DNA of 64,000 nucleotides from Gimesia chilikensis (GTDB lineage: Bacteria; Planctomycetota; Planctomycetia; Planctomycetales; Planctomycetaceae), in assembly GCF_007744075.1 (NCBI RefSeq), contig NZ_CP036266.1, forward strand, positions 2,837,748-2,901,747. The letters run 5' to 3'. Below, one piece after another: positions 9,542 to 17,519 of this stretch. Each line of letters begins with the position of its first letter. Position 1 is the stretch's first letter. A program made the position numbers and the translations under genes. Under the pieces are notes generated by a model. It was given only the letters and a program-made list of their open reading frames with translations, searched no databases and was not told the origin of the DNA.

Positions 9542-10411
9542 TTAAGATTTATGAGCGGCTATCTGTAGTTCCTCAAGGGAAAGAAATGAGTTCATGCTTC
9601 CGGAACGGAATCCCTGCAGATCGAGAGTGACGTTCTGAAAGCCGAGCTCAAGAAATTTCTGGGTGACCCGGGGCAGGGCAGTGGGGGTTGTCAGGCGATT
9701 GATCTGGTCGAGGGGGACTTCGATGCGTGCCAGTTCCTGAGGTTCCAGGCGGACCCGCAGTTCCGGGATGTCGAATTCTTCCCGCAGGAATCGCTCGGCG
9801 GCGTCAATCCTGCCGACCCGTTCTTCGGTGACTTCCACGCCGTAGGCAATCCGACTGGAAAGGCAGGGGTGGGCCGGTTTGTTCCAGATGGGCAGATCCC
9901 AGTGCCGGGCCAGGTCGCGGACATCGGCTTTGTTCAGGCCCGCTTCAATCAGTGGGCTGCGGACTTCGAAGTCGGCGGCAGCTTGCATGCCCGGGCGATG
10001 ATCGCCGCGGTCGTCCAGGTTGGCGCCATTGACGACCGTGGCGTCCTGCCAGTCGTGACGGGCGATGGCTTGATTCAGGATCTGGTAGAGTTCGGTTTTG
10101 CAGTAGAAACAGCGATTCGAAGCGTTGGCCCGGTATTCGGGGGTCGCGAATTCGGAAGTCGAAACGAGCTGATGCGGAATTCCGATCAGTTCTGCCAGCC
10201 GGATCGCTTCTTCTTTCTCTCCTGAAGCCAGGCTGGGACTGACGGCGGTGACCGCCTGTGCCTGATCTCCGCGTGCGAGAAACGCGGCTTTAGCGACAAC
10301 CGTGCTGTCCACTCCCGCGGAAAAGGCGACGATAATCCGGTCCATGTCCGCGAGAATCTGCTGCAGGCGATCTGTTTTTCGGGATAATTCGGCAGAGAGT
10401 GACATAGTCAA
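9542..10411 (-). CDS. larE: LarE-type ATP-dependent sacrificial sulfur transferase
   Basis: 289 aa PP-loop protein. The ATP-pyrophosphatase loop is 'VAFSAGVDSTVVAKAA' near residue 30, followed by a 'NRCFYCKTELY' segment and 'HPCLSSRIAYG'. LarE adenylates a pyridinium biscarboxylic acid and donates sulfur to build the nickel-pincer cofactor of lactate racemase and relatives. The CxxC pair plus the third cysteine in HPCLSSR resembles LarE proteins thought to bind a [4Fe-4S] cluster, as opposed to the single-cysteine sacrificial type; this is inference. No larA, larB or larC is in the window. Annotations such as 'NAD synthase-like' or 'ExsB-like' are common for this group. ATG at 10411 or at 10405 could start translation. 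Confidence 0.85.
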   Translation of the reverse strand: MTMSLSAELSRKTDRLQQILADMDRIIVAFSAGVDSTVVAKAAFLARGDQAQAVTAVSPSLASGEKEEAIRLAELIGIPHQLVSTSEFATPEYRANASNRCFYCKTELYQILNQAIARHDWQDATVVNGANLDDRGDHRPGMQAAADFEVRSPLIEAGLNKADVRDLARHWDLPIWNKPAHPCLSSRIAYGVEVTEERVGRIDAAERFLREEFDIPELRVRLEPQELARIEVPLDQINRLTTPTALPRVTQKFLELGFQNVTLDLQGFRSGSMNSFLSLEELQIAAHKS

Positions 10412-10807
10412 AGTAATGGTAGTTTAACAGGTTATCGAGATGTTTCCGCTGGATTGATTATAGACAACCGGGGGGAGGATTGTCTTGGAACATCGCCGGA
10501 AAAAATCCCCGGATTCTGGATTGCACAGCGAAATAGCCGCGAATCCCCGGAGACAAGTGGAGGTTTTGTTTAAGAGAGCAGGGGAGCGAAGCGGTGAAGA
10601 TTTCTGATTCGGCTGATTCAGATCTTTTAACTCACCAGCTGCCCTATTATACTGAAAACAATAGACTTGGGCTGACAGCTACCTGCGGTACCCGTCTCGA
10701 GAGACCGACGAGGATCGAATTCGTCGAATGACGGAGCAGGGGAGCCTTGGCCCGCTGTGATCTCATCACTCACTCAAAATCTGAATTCAAATACAACGGG
10801 GATAGTT
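10412..10807. other. Intergenic region ahead of the cytochrome c-type gene
   Basis: Roughly 400 bases with no credible gene. It must contain the larE promoter (minus strand) and the promoter and leader of the cytochrome gene (plus strand). A small inverted pair CGACGA/TCGTCG near 10706-10725 is the only structure I see. Confidence 0.45.
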
Positions 10808-12709
10808 ATGTCATTCTGGTCTGTCCGTTTCGTGCGTCTGGTTTGCGTCGTCATGCTGGTCCTGGGAATGAACCTGGTCTCAGCGTCCGCAGCCAAGCTG
10901 ACCAGCGAGCAGCGTAAGGAGCTGGCCTCCATTAAGAAAAATCTGACGAAGGTCTCGCTGCTGATTCGCCAGAAAAAATATGATGAAGCGAAAGCGGCGA
11001 TCGACGAAGAAGAAGGGAAGTTTGACAAGCTGGTTCAGGACGCAATGATCCCCGAAACAGACCCGCTGTCGGTCAGTACCAAGAAACTGATCGCATTGCG
11101 GCGGACATTTCTGGAAAAGGCAATGGGCACTGGCGGCAACAAGCCGGGCGCTGCGAATAAGGGCGTCAGCTTCGAAGAACAGATTGCACCGATTCTGAAT
11201 GAAAAGTGTGTGAGCTGTCATGGCGAGCAGCGGGGGAGTGCCAATCTGAGACTGGATACCTTCGCGAATATGCGAAAAGGGGGCCGCAATGGTCTGTTAC
11301 TGGTGCCACAGAATCCGAATGCGAGTCTGATTGTTCGCAAGCTGATTACTCCCGACGATAATCAGCGGATGCCCAAGAACCAACCCGCACTGGACCGGGA
11401 CCAGATTCAGCTGATTGCCCGCTGGATTGCAGAGGGTGCCCGCTTTGACGGTACCAAAGAGACCGATCCGATCGGTGCCTCGGTGAAAGCGAAGAAGAAT
11501 CCGGTGAAAGTTGTGATGGCAACCGGTGATGAAAAAGTCTCGTTTATGAATGATATCGCGCCGTGGATGCTCGATTTCTGCATGCGATGTCACAGTGGCA
11601 ACAATCCCCGCAGTGGTTTTTCCGTCGTCACCTTCGAAGACATTCTGCGTGGCGGCGATACCGGGGAAGTGATCGTGCCTGGTAAGCCGGACGACAGTCG
11701 GCTCTGGCACCTGGTGGGTCTGCAGGATCCGATCAAAATGCCACAGGGACAGGCGCTGCTGAAACGCAAGAATGCAGAAGACCTCAAAACCTGGATTGCC
11801 GAAGGGGCCAAGTTCGACGGCAAAGACGCGAAGGGCAATCTGCGGGAAATGGTGCCGACCGATGAAGAGAAGCGGATGGCGGAACTGGCGAACATGTCGC
11901 CTGATGAGTTCGCCAAGCTGCGTCGTGATACTCTGGAACCGACCTGGAAGCGGGTCGTGAATAATGACCCGGCGGAAATGCTCGAGACGGATGACTTCAT
12001 CTTCTATGGCAATGTGAGTTCAGATCGTCTTAAGGAGATCAGCGGCTGGGCAACGACGCAGGTAGAAGATCTGCGAAAACTGTTCAACGAAAAACAGAAA
12101 CCGTTCTGGAAGGGTAAGCTGGCCGTTTATGTCTTCAAGGATCGCTTTGGCTATTCTGAGTTCAACCAGACGATTGAAGACCGGCGTGTGGGCAACGATA
12201 CAACGTGGCATACCAAGGTTACGCCGAATTCTCTGGATGCATACCTCGTCCTGCAGGATGTGGGTGATCAGGCAGATGCGAGCTCTCCCGGATTGCAGAC
12301 GAACCTGATGGCCGGATTGACCAATGCCGCGATTCAGCGTGGAGCAGGGGAAGTCCCCATGTGGGCATCCCGCGGACTGGGGATGCTGCTGGCATCCAAA
12401 TCAACGACCAGCCAGGCTTATTTCGAATCGTTGCGGCAGCAGGCTCTGGAGGCAGCTCCCAAGGTGCAGCGTCCGGAAGCACTCGTGGCAGAAGGGACGT
12501 TCTCACCATCCGAAACGACGGCAGTCGGGTTCACGCTGGTTGAGTTTCTGATCAATAACGGGGGCCTGCCCAAGATGGCGGCGCTGCTGAAGGAACTCAA
12601 AAGCGGAACCACGCCGGTGAATGCGATCACGAAAGTGTACGGCACCAACATCCGGGCCCTGGCGACCGCGTATGCCCGAACATTACGTCCCGGCCGCGTG
12701 TCGAACTAG
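10808..12709 (+). CDS. Secreted planctomycete-type cytochrome c domain protein
   Basis: About 633 aa. I choose the ATG at 10808, 17 codons inside the open frame, because it gives a clean signal peptide (MSFWSVRFVRLVCVVMLVLG ... ASA). A short Lys/Glu-rich helical region follows, then two heme c attachment motifs: CVSCHG near residue 134 and CMRCHS near residue 258. Each is followed by the 'LRLDTF..M.KGGRNG' and 'SGFSVVTFEDILRGGDTGE' patterns of planctomycete cytochrome C-like modules. The C-terminal 250 residues contain 'WKGKLAVYVFKDRFGYSEFN', which I cannot assign firmly. The protein is probably periplasmic and redox-active, but its partner and substrate are unknown. No DUF1549/DUF1553 partner domains are present, unlike many relatives. 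Confidence 0.8.
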   Translation: MSFWSVRFVRLVCVVMLVLGMNLVSASAAKLTSEQRKELASIKKNLTKVSLLIRQKKYDEAKAAIDEEEGKFDKLVQDAMIPETDPLSVSTKKLIALRRTFLEKAMGTGGNKPGAANKGVSFEEQIAPILNEKCVSCHGEQRGSANLRLDTFANMRKGGRNGLLLVPQNPNASLIVRKLITPDDNQRMPKNQPALDRDQIQLIARWIAEGARFDGTKETDPIGASVKAKKNPVKVVMATGDEKVSFMNDIAPWMLDFCMRCHSGNNPRSGFSVVTFEDILRGGDTGEVIVPGKPDDSRLWHLVGLQDPIKMPQGQALLKRKNAEDLKTWIAEGAKFDGKDAKGNLREMVPTDEEKRMAELANMSPDEFAKLRRDTLEPTWKRVVNNDPAEMLETDDFIFYGNVSSDRLKEISGWATTQVEDLRKLFNEKQKPFWKGKLAVYVFKDRFGYSEFNQTIEDRRVGNDTTWHTKVTPNSLDAYLVLQDVGDQADASSPGLQTNLMAGLTNAAIQRGAGEVPMWASRGLGMLLASKSTTSQAYFESLRQQALEAAPKVQRPEALVAEGTFSPSETTAVGFTLVEFLINNGGLPKMAALLKELKSGTTPVNAITKVYGTNIRALATAYARTLRPGRVSN

Positions 12710-12843
12710 ACAGGCGTGTCTCTGGTGTGATGAATTGCGCATTTCCGGTCTGCCGGGAGTGAGTGCTGCCCTGTGAATCTGGGGGCGGTCCGCTATAATC
12801 GACGCGCTGAGTGTTTCGTTTATTTTGAGTGTGACCAGGGCGC

Positions 12844-13959
12844 GTGATTCTTATGCAGGATGTCAATATTGTTGGTGGCGGGGTGATCGGATTGTCGATC
12901 GCCTATGAGTTGGCGATGCGGGGACTGTCGGTGACCGTCTTCGATCGTCAGCAGTTCGGGAAAGAAGCGTCCTGGGCGGGGGCAGGGATGTTGCCTCCCG
13001 CGGATCGAGAATCTGCCACTACGGCGCGCCTCATGCTCAGAGCCGCCAGTCAGCCTCTCTGGCCGGACTGGTCACGACAGCTGAAAGAAGAATCGGGTGT
13101 CGATAACGGCTACCTCAACTGTGGCGGCCTGCACGTGGCTTACACAACGGACACGCCTAACTGGGATGAATATCTCACCGAATGGCAGCAGGCAGGTGTG
13201 CGACTGGAGACGCTCGACGAATGTGCCTTGAGGGAACGTGCTCCTTATATTGGAGAACAGATTACCTCGGGATTCTATCTGCCCGACATGGCACAGGTAC
13301 GTAATCCTCGACACATGCAGGCGCTGCTGGCCGCATGCGTCAGGCGGGGGGTGAAGCTCGAGCCGGGGACGCCGATTGTAGGCTTCGAACGCGAAGGCAC
13401 AAAGGTCACCGGCGTACGGACCTATGCGGGGATTCAAAGAGCAGGGCGGACCATCATTGCCGGGGGAGCCTGGTCTCCCGAGATCCTGACTCAACTGGGA
13501 CTCAAGTGTGAGCTGGTGCCGATCCAGGGGCAGATCGTATTGCTGTCGATGGATCGTTTGCCGTTTCAGGCGGTGATTGAATCAGGGAAACGCTACCTGG
13601 TGCCGCGCAGCGATGGTCGACTGCTGATCGGTTCGACCGAACGAGATATTGGATTCAATAAACAGAATACTGCAGAAGGAGTGGCGGGCCTGATTGAGTT
13701 CGCCCAGGCGCTGGTGCCGGCTTTGAAAGAGGCGCGCTTCGAGCGTGCGTGGGCAGGGCTGCGTCCTCGATCGATTGACGGGCTGCCTTACCTGGGCTTT
13801 GTGGACGGTTTTGAAAATCTGCTGATGGCGGCGGGACATTACCGGGATGGTTTACAGCTTTCGCCGATCACGGCGCGGTTGATCAGACAGTTGATCTGTG
13901 AAGAGCCGACCGATGTGCCCCTGGATGCGTTTTCCTGTTCGCGCGGGATGACGGACTGA
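12844..13959 (+). CDS. thiO: FAD-dependent glycine/D-amino-acid oxidase, ThiO-like
   Basis: 371 aa. The N-terminal dinucleotide-binding motif is 'VNIVGGGVIGLSIAYELAMRG', followed by 'FGKEASWAGAGMLPP', typical of glycine oxidases (DAO family). The C-terminal 'RAWAGLRPRSIDGLPYLGF' and 'LLMAAGHYRDGLQLSP' are the family's FAD/substrate region. In thiamine synthesis ThiO oxidises glycine to dehydroglycine; related proteins oxidise sarcosine or D-amino acids. The next gene is a D-aminoacyl-tRNA deacylase, so a D-amino-acid role is also plausible. No other thiamine gene is in the window. The frame begins with GTG at 12844; an ATG nine bases downstream (MQDVNIVGG) is equally reasonable. Confidence 0.85.
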   Translation: MILMQDVNIVGGGVIGLSIAYELAMRGLSVTVFDRQQFGKEASWAGAGMLPPADRESATTARLMLRAASQPLWPDWSRQLKEESGVDNGYLNCGGLHVAYTTDTPNWDEYLTEWQQAGVRLETLDECALRERAPYIGEQITSGFYLPDMAQVRNPRHMQALLAACVRRGVKLEPGTPIVGFEREGTKVTGVRTYAGIQRAGRTIIAGGAWSPEILTQLGLKCELVPIQGQIVLLSMDRLPFQAVIESGKRYLVPRSDGRLLIGSTERDIGFNKQNTAEGVAGLIEFAQALVPALKEARFERAWAGLRPRSIDGLPYLGFVDGFENLLMAAGHYRDGLQLSPITARLIRQLICEEPTDVPLDAFSCSRGMTD

Positions 13960-13994
13960 CCTGATCTGAAAGTGGACTGACGAGGAGAGACAAC

Positions 13995-14444
13995 TTGAGA
14001 GCCGTTGTGCAGCGCGTGTCCCGTGCGAGTGTGACCGTCGATGGTGAAATTACCGGACAGATCGAGCAGGGATTCCTGGTTCTGCTGGGAGTTGAACAGA
14101 GCGATACGCAGGACGATGTGATTTACCTGGCACAGAAAGCCGTGGGCCTGCGCGTCTTTGAAGATGCGGACGGGAAAATGAACCTGGCACTCGCGGATGT
14201 GAACGGGAAAATGCTGGTCGTAAGCCAGTTCACGTTGCTGGGCGACTGTCGCAAGGGGCGTCGTCCCAGTTTTGTGAATGCGGCACGTCCCGAACAGGCG
14301 AACGAGTTATATCAGAGCTTTGTGGCCGAGGTGAAAGGACAGGGGATCGAAGTCGAGACCGGTCGCTTCCAGGAACATATGGATGTGGAACTGGTAAATG
14401 ACGGGCCGATCACCCTGCTTTTGGACAGTCGAAAGCAGTTCTAA
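13995..14444 (+). CDS. dtd: D-aminoacyl-tRNA deacylase
   Basis: 149 aa, the exact family size. It starts at a TTG codon, supported by a good ribosome-binding site (GAGGAGA, from 13982) and by the conserved first residues MRAVVQRVSRASV. The two active-site motifs SQFTL (in 'LVVSQFTLLGDCRKGRRPSF') and the C-terminal NDGPIT are both intact. The homodimer hydrolyses D-amino acids, and glycine, mischarged onto tRNA, in the cytoplasm. It follows the oxidase gene after 35 bases and is probably co-transcribed. Both enzymes act on D-amino acids or glycine, a sensible pairing. Confidence 0.95.
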   Translation: MRAVVQRVSRASVTVDGEITGQIEQGFLVLLGVEQSDTQDDVIYLAQKAVGLRVFEDADGKMNLALADVNGKMLVVSQFTLLGDCRKGRRPSFVNAARPEQANELYQSFVAEVKGQGIEVETGRFQEHMDVELVNDGPITLLLDSRKQF

Positions 14445-14477
14445 ACGCATGCATTGCCTCGAAGCGAGGACTGTGGG

Positions 14478-14750
14478 ATGAAACTGTATCAGAAAATCAT
14501 GGCGATTGTGGTCAGTGTACCACTCGTGATTTTTATATGCGGCGTTCCTCCTGTGTTACTGAATTATCTGTTTCGAGAGTTCGAATCGGTACGCACTGAT
14601 GGAATTCGTGAAACTGGGCCAATCGGGAGTGCTCCCTTTGTGCTTTTCGCCATCTTCATTCTAATCGTATTTGTCATTCTAACTGCGGTCCTGGTAATTT
14701 CGTTGAGCCGGGTGATCATGTATTATTTTGATCGTTACTGGAACCGGTGA
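14478..14750 (+). CDS. Small two-helix membrane protein, unknown function
   Basis: Ninety aa from the ATG at 14478 (MKLYQKIMAIVV), eight codons inside the open frame; this start follows GTGGG and gives a natural membrane-protein N-terminus. Two hydrophobic segments are visible, about residues 8-30 and 52-76, joined by a short polar loop with ESVRTDGIRETG. No family is recognised. It lies 33 bases after dtd on the same strand and may be part of the same transcript. No catalytic or metal-binding pattern is evident. Confidence 0.6.
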   Translation: MKLYQKIMAIVVSVPLVIFICGVPPVLLNYLFREFESVRTDGIRETGPIGSAPFVLFAIFILIVFVILTAVLVISLSRVIMYYFDRYWNR

Positions 14751-14990
14751 ATTCGCATCGCAGAGAATTTTTTGCTGACAGACCCCTGCTTTGCTCAGAT
14801 GTCAAAATGGGGAGACATGACGTAGCGGGCCTGTAATTACCGAGCAAAAATCTGGGCTTTGCGCTGACCCTGATTTTTACCTATAATCCCCTGCTCTCGA
14901 ATTTCTGAAAAATCGGGGGAGTACCGGCAGGGGGGAGGCCACCCCGATCATTGTTCATGGATGTGCAATACTACGAGACAGGATGTCGCG

Positions 14991-16190
14991 ATGTGGTTTG
15001 ATCTGTTGATTGTTGGAATTCTGATTTACGCAGTCTGGAAAGGCGCCTCCAAGGGTGTGGTCTGGCAGCTGGCTGCGATAGCCGCGCTGGTGCTGTGCTT
15101 CGCGTTCGCCGAATCACTTTCGGTGCAGCTGGCTCCGATGATCAATGTGAAACCGCCGCTCAATCGCTGGATTGCGATGCTGGCGATCTACATCGGCTTC
15201 TCGTTTATCTCCTTTACGCTGGCACGCAGCCTGAAGACGGCCATCGATTCGTTGAAGTTCAATGAATTCGACCGTCACCTGGGAGCCTTGCTGGGACTGC
15301 TCAAGGGAGTGGTATTCTGTCTGTTCCTGACATTCTTTCTGATTACGATTTCTGAAACCGCGCGGGCTGCTGTGATCAAATCTCACAGCGGGTACGCGGC
15401 TGCGGTGATTCTCAACGAAATGGCACCCGTGATGCCTGCGGAGCTGCACGAGGTACTGGATGACTGCCTGGCCAAGCTGGATCATCCGGATGTGCCGATG
15501 CACCACGACGAGGACGATCCCTTTCATCACGATCATCAGCACGGGGACGATAATCCGTTTCCGCCGGGCTCCAGTGATCTACCCAGCCCGTTTTTCGAAA
15601 AGCCGGGAGGGAGTGGATCGGACGTACGGACGACCAACCAGGATTCGCTGCTGAAGGACATTCTGAAACGAATTCCCAGCTACCTCAGGGGCGAGCTGGA
15701 AGACAAGATTATTGAAGCATACAACGCGACTGATCCCAAGGATCGGGAGCAGTTTGCCAGTGAATTATCATCCAAGATTCCGGGTGTACTGCGGACCGTG
15801 ACGGACAACTGGGGGGAAGGTCAGCCCCAGGTCTCCGTACCCACGGATAATTCGACTTTCGGGGCGAATGGGGCGCAGCAGATTGCCAGCGAACGCACAC
15901 AGTTGCTGAAGCAGATTGCGGCCGTCTATTCGGACTATCCCGATGCCCAGAAATCGATGATTGAAGAGTTTGAACTCGACCTGTCCGGACTGCCGGATCA
16001 GATCGTGATTGCCGTGTTGAAAGACTGGAAAGCGGACCTGCTGCTGGACGGGGGAGACCCCGATCCACAGACCGATGTGACCACGCCTTTAGACTCGCGT
16101 GTGTTACGTCAATTGCAGCTGCAGCGGGTGCCTGTGAACTCGCTTGGTGCAGCGCTCCAGCAGCGAATGCAGAGCGTGCAACGCAGATAA
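14991..16190 (+). CDS. CvpA family inner-membrane protein with long acidic/His-rich tail
   Basis: About 399 aa from the ATG at 14991 (MWFDLLIVGILIYAVWKGASKG); an in-frame ATG at 14961 is also possible. The first 130 residues contain four hydrophobic helices with the CvpA pattern 'W...G..KG....L' and a loop-helix region ending near 'FNEFDRHLGALLGLLKGVVF'. CvpA is linked to colicin V production and envelope homeostasis. The remaining two thirds are unusual: a His/Asp-rich stretch (HHDEDDPFHHDHQHGDD) near residues 165-185 that might bind metal, then a long soluble domain without a recognised fold. A strong hairpin follows the gene. It is not next to purF, unlike cvpA in enterobacteria. Confidence 0.75.
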   Translation: MWFDLLIVGILIYAVWKGASKGVVWQLAAIAALVLCFAFAESLSVQLAPMINVKPPLNRWIAMLAIYIGFSFISFTLARSLKTAIDSLKFNEFDRHLGALLGLLKGVVFCLFLTFFLITISETARAAVIKSHSGYAAAVILNEMAPVMPAELHEVLDDCLAKLDHPDVPMHHDEDDPFHHDHQHGDDNPFPPGSSDLPSPFFEKPGGSGSDVRTTNQDSLLKDILKRIPSYLRGELEDKIIEAYNATDPKDREQFASELSSKIPGVLRTVTDNWGEGQPQVSVPTDNSTFGANGAQQIASERTQLLKQIAAVYSDYPDAQKSMIEEFELDLSGLPDQIVIAVLKDWKADLLLDGGDPDPQTDVTTPLDSRVLRQLQLQRVPVNSLGAALQQRMQSVQRR

Positions 16191-16205
16191 AGCTTGCGAT
16201 CAGAA

Positions 16206-16240
16206 TCAGAGGCGATCAGCGTTGATCTGAGAGCCTCTGA
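16206..16240 (+). terminator. Two-part hairpin downstream of the CvpA-like gene
   Basis: TCAGAGGC (16206-16213) pairs with GCCTCTGA (16233-16240), and inside it GATCA (16214-16218) pairs with TGATC (16223-16227) over a 4-base loop. It starts 16 bases past the stop codon. There is no strong T-run after it. Confidence 0.6.
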
Positions 16241-16376
16241 GCTGGTGTTGCGAGTGATGGAGTTGCCGTAATGGTGATTCAGCGGGGCTGAAACAAGGTG
16301 ATTTCAAAACCCTGTAAAAACAGGCCCAAAACAGCCCCGAACTTAACATAACGGACATTATCGGACGTTCGTGGTG

Positions 16377-16448
16377 GGGTGCATTTCAGGTGTTTGTGGT
16401 TCTGGATCCCTGTGATTCACAGGTGATGGAAAGGCCTGAAACGCACCC
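16377..16448 (-). terminator. Branched inverted repeat at the 3' end of accA
   Basis: Outer arms 16377-16390 and 16435-16448 match in 13 of 14 positions; they enclose a perfect CCTGTG/CACAGG hairpin (16409-16414 with 16418-16423). The structure begins 6 bases after the accA stop codon on the minus strand. It is larger than an ordinary terminator and could be a stabilising 3' structure. Confidence 0.5.
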
Positions 16449-16454
16449 GCTGTG

Positions 16455-17426
16455 TTAGACGGGTTCCCCCGCTTCGTGGAACATACCGATCTTGCGAAAC
16501 TTCTCGTAACGCTGGTCGACCAGCTGGTCTTTGGGGAGGCCTGACAGGCTCTTGAGATTGCTCGAGAGCGATGCCTTGAGTGCGGTTGCCATCTGGCGGT
16601 GATCGCGATGTGCGCCCCCCAGCGGCTCCGGAATCACTTCATCAATGATGCCCAGGTCGAGCAGATTCTGACTGGTGAATTTGAGTGCCTTGGCGGCCTC
16701 GTTGGCGAACTTCGCGTTCTTCCATAAGATGCCTGCGCAGCCCTCTGGAGTGATCACCGAATAGTAGGCAAACTGCAGTACGGAGATGTGGTCGCCGATG
16801 CCGATGCCGAGTGCTCCGCCGGAGCCCCCTTCGCCGATCACGACGCAGATAATGGGGGTCTTGAGCAGTGCCATTTCACGGAGGTTGATGGCGATGTTAT
16901 AGGCCTGTCCGTGCTCTTCGGCTTTGATGCCCGGATAGGCGCCTGGAGTATCAATCAGACAGATGATCGGGATGCCGAATTTCTCAGCCATCTTCATCTT
17001 GGAGAGGGCCTTGCGGTAGCCTTCGGGGTGAGCACAGCCGTAATAGCATTCGGTGCGTTCCTGCAGCGTGCGTCCTTTCTGCTGGCCGACAAACATGACC
17101 TTCTGTCCGTCGAGTTTGGCAAAGCCGGTCAGGATGGCCCGGTCATCCCCCATGGCTTTGTCGCCGTGCAGCTCAACGAATTCATCGAAGACGAGTTCGA
17201 GGTAATCCAGGGTCTGTGGCCGCTCCGGATGACGGGCGACCTTGACGGTATCCCAGGCATCGAGATTCTCAAAGATCTCGCGCTTCATCCGCGTGATTTC
17301 CAGACGCATGTTGCGAATGGCATCTTTGGTATTGGCGGTGGGATTGGGTTCCTGCTCGATTTTCTTGAGCTGTTCTTCCAGTTCGTAGATGGGACGTTCG
17401 AATGGAAGCTGGGTAAGTACGGACAT
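16455..17426 (-). CDS. accA: Acetyl-CoA carboxylase carboxyltransferase subunit alpha
   Basis: 323 aa, the normal AccA size. The N-terminal helix region 'FERPIYELEEQLKKIEQ' precedes the crotonase-like core. Recognisable segments are 'GFAKLDGQKVMFVGQQKGR', 'RNPHPEGYRKA'-type 'AHPEGYRKALSKMKMAEKF', 'LIDTPGAYPGIKAEEHGQ' and 'VIGEGGSGGALGIGIGD', which form the oxyanion and CoA-binding regions. With AccD it moves carboxyl from biotin to acetyl-CoA, giving malonyl-CoA for fatty acid synthesis in the cytoplasm. It lies downstream of a kinase gene on the same strand; no other acc gene is present. ATG at 17426 is well supported by the conserved N-terminus. Confidence 0.95.
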   Translation of the reverse strand: MSVLTQLPFERPIYELEEQLKKIEQEPNPTANTKDAIRNMRLEITRMKREIFENLDAWDTVKVARHPERPQTLDYLELVFDEFVELHGDKAMGDDRAILTGFAKLDGQKVMFVGQQKGRTLQERTECYYGCAHPEGYRKALSKMKMAEKFGIPIICLIDTPGAYPGIKAEEHGQAYNIAINLREMALLKTPIICVVIGEGGSGGALGIGIGDHISVLQFAYYSVITPEGCAGILWKNAKFANEAAKALKFTSQNLLDLGIIDEVIPEPLGGAHRDHRQMATALKASLSSNLKSLSGLPKDQLVDQRYEKFRKIGMFHEAGEPV

Positions 17427-17519
17427 AATCTATGGGACCACGTAAGAGATAGAAGTTAATTATTTAAACATGTCAGGCATTTTGACGGATGCAAGCAATT
17501 CTTGCAAGATTTTATATTT

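Noticed and set aside
10681..10756. Riboswitch or small RNA before the cytochrome gene
   Set aside because: Only short imperfect inverted pairs are present; no known riboswitch core is recognisable.
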